From NCBI GenBank assembly GCA_050084985.1, contig JBITNC010000002.1, positions 5,022,001 through 5,086,000 on the forward strand: a DNA stretch of 64,000 nucleotides, in the 5' to 3' direction. The DNA is from Nageia nagi. Taxonomy: Eukaryota > Pinophyta. A model generated the notes under the pieces. It saw nothing but the letters and a program-made list of their open reading frames with translations, was not told the origin of the DNA and searched no databases. The translations under genes were made by a program, and so were the position numbers. Position 1 is the stretch's first letter; each line of letters begins with the position of its first letter. Positions 60,539 through 64,000 of the stretch are shown here, piece after piece.

Positions 60539-61260
60539 TGTTAGAAATATTAACCTTTACTTGGTGTTTAGGTTAAGATAGGTGAGAGTATTTATTACTT
60601 TGTATTTATTTTATTAAGTCGTTATTCCAAAGGTGTTCTTACAATTATTTTTTCCTTTTATAAGGTTCCTCATGAGGATGATTCATTTGTAACTCCTTTT
60701 ATGAGAAATCTTACGTAACTTTATGTGTCACATGCATGCATCCTTCTCTAATGCATGGTGGCAATATTAGAGATTGAAGTTACTTATGCACCTCCCCCTC
60801 TCATCTCTATATGCAAATAAAGCTTAAAAGAGGGTGTTACAAATGTTAACTTTTACTTGTGTTTAGGTTAAGATAGGTGAGGGTATTTATTTTATTAAGT
60901 TGTGAGGAAATATTACAAAGGAATCGCTAGAACTATTTTGTCCTCTTATGAGGCTTTTCATGCATGTGTGAAGATGATTCATTTGTAGCTCTTCTTCAAA
61001 TCTCATGTGGCCTTATGCGTCACATACATGATTCCTTCTCAAATGCAAATTGGCAATATTATAAATAAGAGTTACTTGCAACTCTCCCTCTTCCCTCTAT
61101 ATGTAGAGGTGCTCCTCCTTCATTCTTCACATTGAATGATGGCATAGAGTAGAGTTATAATGTTAATTTGTCTAGTGATTAAGTTGAAGTAGTGTAGTTA
61201 TTGCATCTATGTAATACTTTTTACTATTGCCATTTTCATTAATATATGAGAGTGTTTTCT
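60539..61260 (+). repeat. Tandem LTR-like copies joined through a purine tract
   Basis: Copy 1 (60539-60825) and copy 2 (60835 onward) both start TGTTA.AAATRTTAAC and share TTTAGGTTAAGATAGGTGA and ATGATTCATTTGTA. Between them is AAAAGAGGG (60826-60834), a polypurine tract directly before the second TG. This fits a truncated 5' LTR, an almost complete internal deletion, then PPT and the 3' LTR. The right end of copy 2 is not fixed. No target duplication was found. Confidence 0.7.
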
Positions 61261-62139
61261 TTTCTTTTGCCCCCTTAAGAACTTTCTTGTCTCCTTTTCA
61301 TTTTGGTGATGAATACCTTCTATTTTGGTGCGGCCTAACCTATACTTGTTACTTGGATGCTTTTCATGTGGTTTTGAACTTCATCACACTTTGATTAATG
61401 ATACTATTCCTCAACTTTGTACTCATAAGATAAGTTTTTATTTTTTATAATCCATATTTCTTACAATAATATTAAGCTCCACAAACATCCCTTTGTAGTC
61501 CATCATACTATTGTTAGCCATTGATACTCGAAGATATTGAATTTAAAGCATAAGAATGTCAGGAAGTTGTGTCTGTGAGTGCTATTATAATGTTCTGAGG
61601 GCTATTGCAATTTATTCCTCAACCTTAGTCTTAAACTCAAATATTGTTCTATACTTATTTCCAATGTGGTAGCAAGTGAAGCTGTTAGAATCTTTCTTTG
61701 AGTTGGTCTTCAATCATCAATTTACTCAACAATGTCTAAGAGATCTGCCGATTACCTTTTGATTGTTCAATATGAAGGATAAGAGAGCAATTAGATTATG
61801 TGATTCCTTTATAGGTTACTGAAATGTGAGAGTCAGGGTTCTTTTAATGGGCTATATTTCGCCAATTGTCAAATTTCCACAAAACATTTAAAAGAATAAA
61901 TTCATAAATCAACAAATGTTCCAAAAAACATGCAAAAACTTCATGTAAACCACAAATAAGATTGTTATATTCACCAAAACTTAATTGTATCAATAAGGAG
62001 CTTATGTTATTTCTCAAAGATTTTCCTATCATTCACATTTTCCTTGGTTTTCAAAATGAAAATTTTTGCCTATCCTTCAACATAGGTAAAAAATTTCCCA
62101 TTCATTCAAATTTTCCCTGATAAGTGCTAGTCTTATTAT
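61261..62139. other. Intron/intergenic DNA, nothing recognised
   Basis: I looked for the second lipase exon here and did not find it. Confidence 0.5.
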
Positions 62140-62500
62140 AAAGTTTTTGCTTGGTCAATGGCCTCGTCAGGAGTGGTAGGCTTAAAAGCTTTAATAGATC
62201 CTCTAAATAAACTCTTATAGATTTCAATCCGTATAGCAAGTACATTCTAGGGAATAAAGAGTGGTAGGCTTAAAAGCTTTAACAGTTCCTCTAATAAACT
62301 TTTATAGTTTTCAATGTTTATGGCAATAACATCGCAGGGATTAATATTTTCTTCAGGCAATTGAGTATGATGAAGCCCTTTGCAATAATATGCCACAGTG
62401 CAAATTGCTTTAGGCTCATTAGGGCCAACAAGCAATCCTCTTTAGTATAAGTCTGGTTATGAGATATAAGTTTATAACATTCAAGAGGGAATTTGGACAA
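62140..62500 (-). pseudogene. Possible retrotransposon gag-like remnant
   Basis: The minus strand reads FRGSIKAFKPTTPDEAIDQA near 62210-62150, similar in shape to the C-terminal segment of gypsy gag proteins (F..P.TL.EAI..A). An overlapping frame at 62435-62247 contains NINPCDVIAINIENYKSLLE. A tandem 88-bp duplication lies within. Identity is uncertain. Confidence 0.35.
62171..62340. repeat. 88-bp tandem duplication
   Basis: GAGTGGTAGGCTTAAAAGCT occurs at 62171 and 62259, followed in both by TTTAA.AG.TCCTCTAA and a TTATAG.TTTCAAT block. The copies diverge after that. Confidence 0.8.
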
Positions 62501-62684
62501 TTTAATATAAAGGTCTTTGCTCTTTTGAATGCCTCCATCAAACTTAGGAATGAGAATTCTCTCCTTTACTTTCAGTTGTTGGAATGACCATTCCGGTTCT
62601 ATTGATTACAATGGCAATCACCCTCTCTTCTAACGTTTTCTGTAAGACTATTCAAATAAGGGGACTCGTGAGGTTTTAAGACAA

Positions 62685-62725
62685 TTAAAACCTCTTTAAA
62701 AGTTGAACTTTTAAAGAGGTTTTAA
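62685..62725. repeat. Perfect 20-bp inverted repeat with a 1-nt loop
   Basis: The left arm is TTAAAACCTCTTTAAAAGTT (62685-62704) and the right arm is its exact reverse complement (62706-62725), separated by one G. It would form a long hairpin or cruciform. No gene lies next to it. Confidence 0.95.
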
Positions 62726-63307
62726 CAGAAGCAAAAAAGAACAACATTATGAATATGGTAGTTGATTTTACATAGGGTCTCGAGGATGGCAATGGCAGGA
62801 TAACTGGGATGCATTTCCAGTCTAATTTGGGATAGGAGGCCTTTTTCCTGGTATGGCAAATTAGAAAATGCAAAGAAATAAGAGAAATGAGAAAATTACT
62901 CCAAAATATTTCCATTATACCATATTCCATTGCATCGTTTCAATAAGTCTTTAGACTACTGCTATACAATAATTACCAACATGGACATGTACATTATAAT
63001 TAGAGCATGAGATAGACTGTGATATCCCTTTTGGATAATTGTAATTAATTGTGGGATTCGAAAGATTCCTCTTTGTAATATACTTTATTCATGTATTTAC
63101 ACTTTATAATTGTAACTTAGGATAGGAGACTTAATGGGTCAATGGACCCCACTGTGAGGCCCAAGTGGGACGTCTCCCTCCTAAGTGGTAGATTAGGCAT
63201 TTATTGTATTGGAGATCCCGAATTGTGGGAATCCCAAGGTATATTTATGCATGAGAGTGATGGACGACCACCAGCATGCTAGTGCCATACTGGGGAGGGC
63301 CCCACAC

Positions 63308-63426
63308 CCCCATGTTGGCTCATGAGGACTCCAGGATCCCCACATTGGCACTTTAAGTGCTAGGGACCCCATGTTGGCATTATGAGTGATCATGACCCCC
63401 ACGTTGGCACTTTAAGTGATTGGGCC
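63308..63426 (+). repeat. 30-bp minisatellite, four copies, in a probable LTR
   Basis: Units are 63308-63337, 63338-63367, 63368-63396 and 63397-63426, with core CCCCACGTTGGCACTTTAAG. The copies differ by several substitutions. A partial CCCC...CGTTGG follows. Confidence 0.85.
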
Positions 63427-63496
63427 CCCCAAAAGCCTAACGTTGGATTAGATGGGCCTGGGATGACTCCTAGGTGAGATCCGAACATGAGTAATG

Positions 63497-63504
63497 TATA
63501 AATA
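63497..63504 (+). promoter_or_regulatory. TATA box (TATAAATA) of the probable LTR
   Basis: A perfect plant TATA consensus lies 70 bp after the minisatellite. If the LTR reading is right, this would start element transcription near 63530. Confidence 0.55.
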
Positions 63505-64000
63505 GACATTTGGAGCTTCATTACTGGACACCACTTATGGATTATTACTTCTACTACAGTCCTTCAGACACAAGTCTTAGTTAGCAGTGCTAAGCAACAC
63601 TTCCTAGGCAGAGCATCTAGAGGGTAGTCAGGCTGAGGGATACTGTCTATCTATGGCATTGGTGGAGCACCTTTGCCCATCCGGTGGCATTCCGAGGGTT
63701 TACCTCTACCATTCAGTCGGTTAGCCAAAGTTTGAGGAGGGCTCCTTCAGTGGAGAGAATTCGAGATCTAAGGGGCTAGATCTATCTCATGGTTCCATAG
63801 TTTGTCCAGCATTGGAGATATCAATTATTGTGCACTAGTTGGGTCCTTGGAGGCCAACGACTACGCATTGGGTTTGGTATTGTATTGCATTTAGTGTATA
63901 TCATTTGTATACAACCAGAGGGCATGGGATCTCATTGTGTTGTGTATTCCATACTTGTGCATGCGTTGGATTGATTATGCTCATTGTGCATGTATGAGCC

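Larger units (their letters stand above)
63018..64000 (+). mobile_element. Probable LTR with promoter, running off the right edge
   Basis: Begins TGTGATATCCCTTTTGG, typical of an LTR start, in sequence much richer in G and C than its surroundings. It contains a 30-bp minisatellite, then a TATA box at 63497-63504 and a cytosine- and adenine-rich start region near 63530. I did not see a primer site or coding region before 64000, so orientation and class are inferred. Confidence 0.5.

Overview
This is nuclear DNA from a plant. It has split genes with plant-type GT-AG introns, a plant beta-xylosidase, a plant class 3 lipase, plant PPR fragments, and many LTR and LINE retrotransposons whose primer sites match plant initiator tRNA-Met. 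The AT-rich, gene-poor, deeply nested old repeats suggest a large repeat-rich genome. A conifer or other gymnosperm is my best guess, but that is inference. There is no bacterial operon structure, no CRISPR array, and I saw no tRNA or rRNA gene.

Only two host genes look functional. (1) A complete seven-exon glycoside hydrolase family 3 gene (beta-D-xylosidase/alpha-L-arabinofuranosidase type) lies on the minus strand from 23465 to 16587. Its exons join in phase to 779 codons. (2) The first coding exon of a class 3 lipase/alpha-beta hydrolase lies at 59389-60093 on the plus strand. It ends at what looks like a GC-AG type donor, and the rest of the gene is not in the window.

Layout: 1-2491 is a minus-strand Ty3-gypsy gag-protease-RT remnant that runs off the left edge. 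3854-4147 holds two unrelated short tandem repeats. 4530-11350 has decayed PPR fragments and a solo LTR (7115-7700) with perfect target duplications. 11638-14060 has LINE remnants. 16587-23465 is the xylosidase gene. 26525-32603 is a Copia element with perfect CTAAC duplications, inserted into a 39-bp minisatellite. 35040-52150 is one nested stack: a minus-strand LINE is split by a Copia element (35643-49011), which itself contains a solo LTR (35742-37193), a small non-autonomous LTR element (40275-42185) and a minus-strand gag-protease-only gypsy element (42681-47664). 52390-57343 is a second, structurally complete Copia element. 58130-58560 is a foldback repeat. 59231-60093 is the lipase 5' end. 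60539-64000 has a tandem LTR-like repeat, a gag-like remnant, a perfect 20-bp palindrome and the start of another LTR carrying a 30-bp minisatellite and a TATA box.

The most interesting items are the LINE-Copia-three-element nest with readable target duplications, the gypsy element that has gag and protease but an unrecognised reading frame where reverse transcriptase should be, and the likely GC-AG intron in the lipase gene. All boundaries were read by eye. No search or alignment was run.
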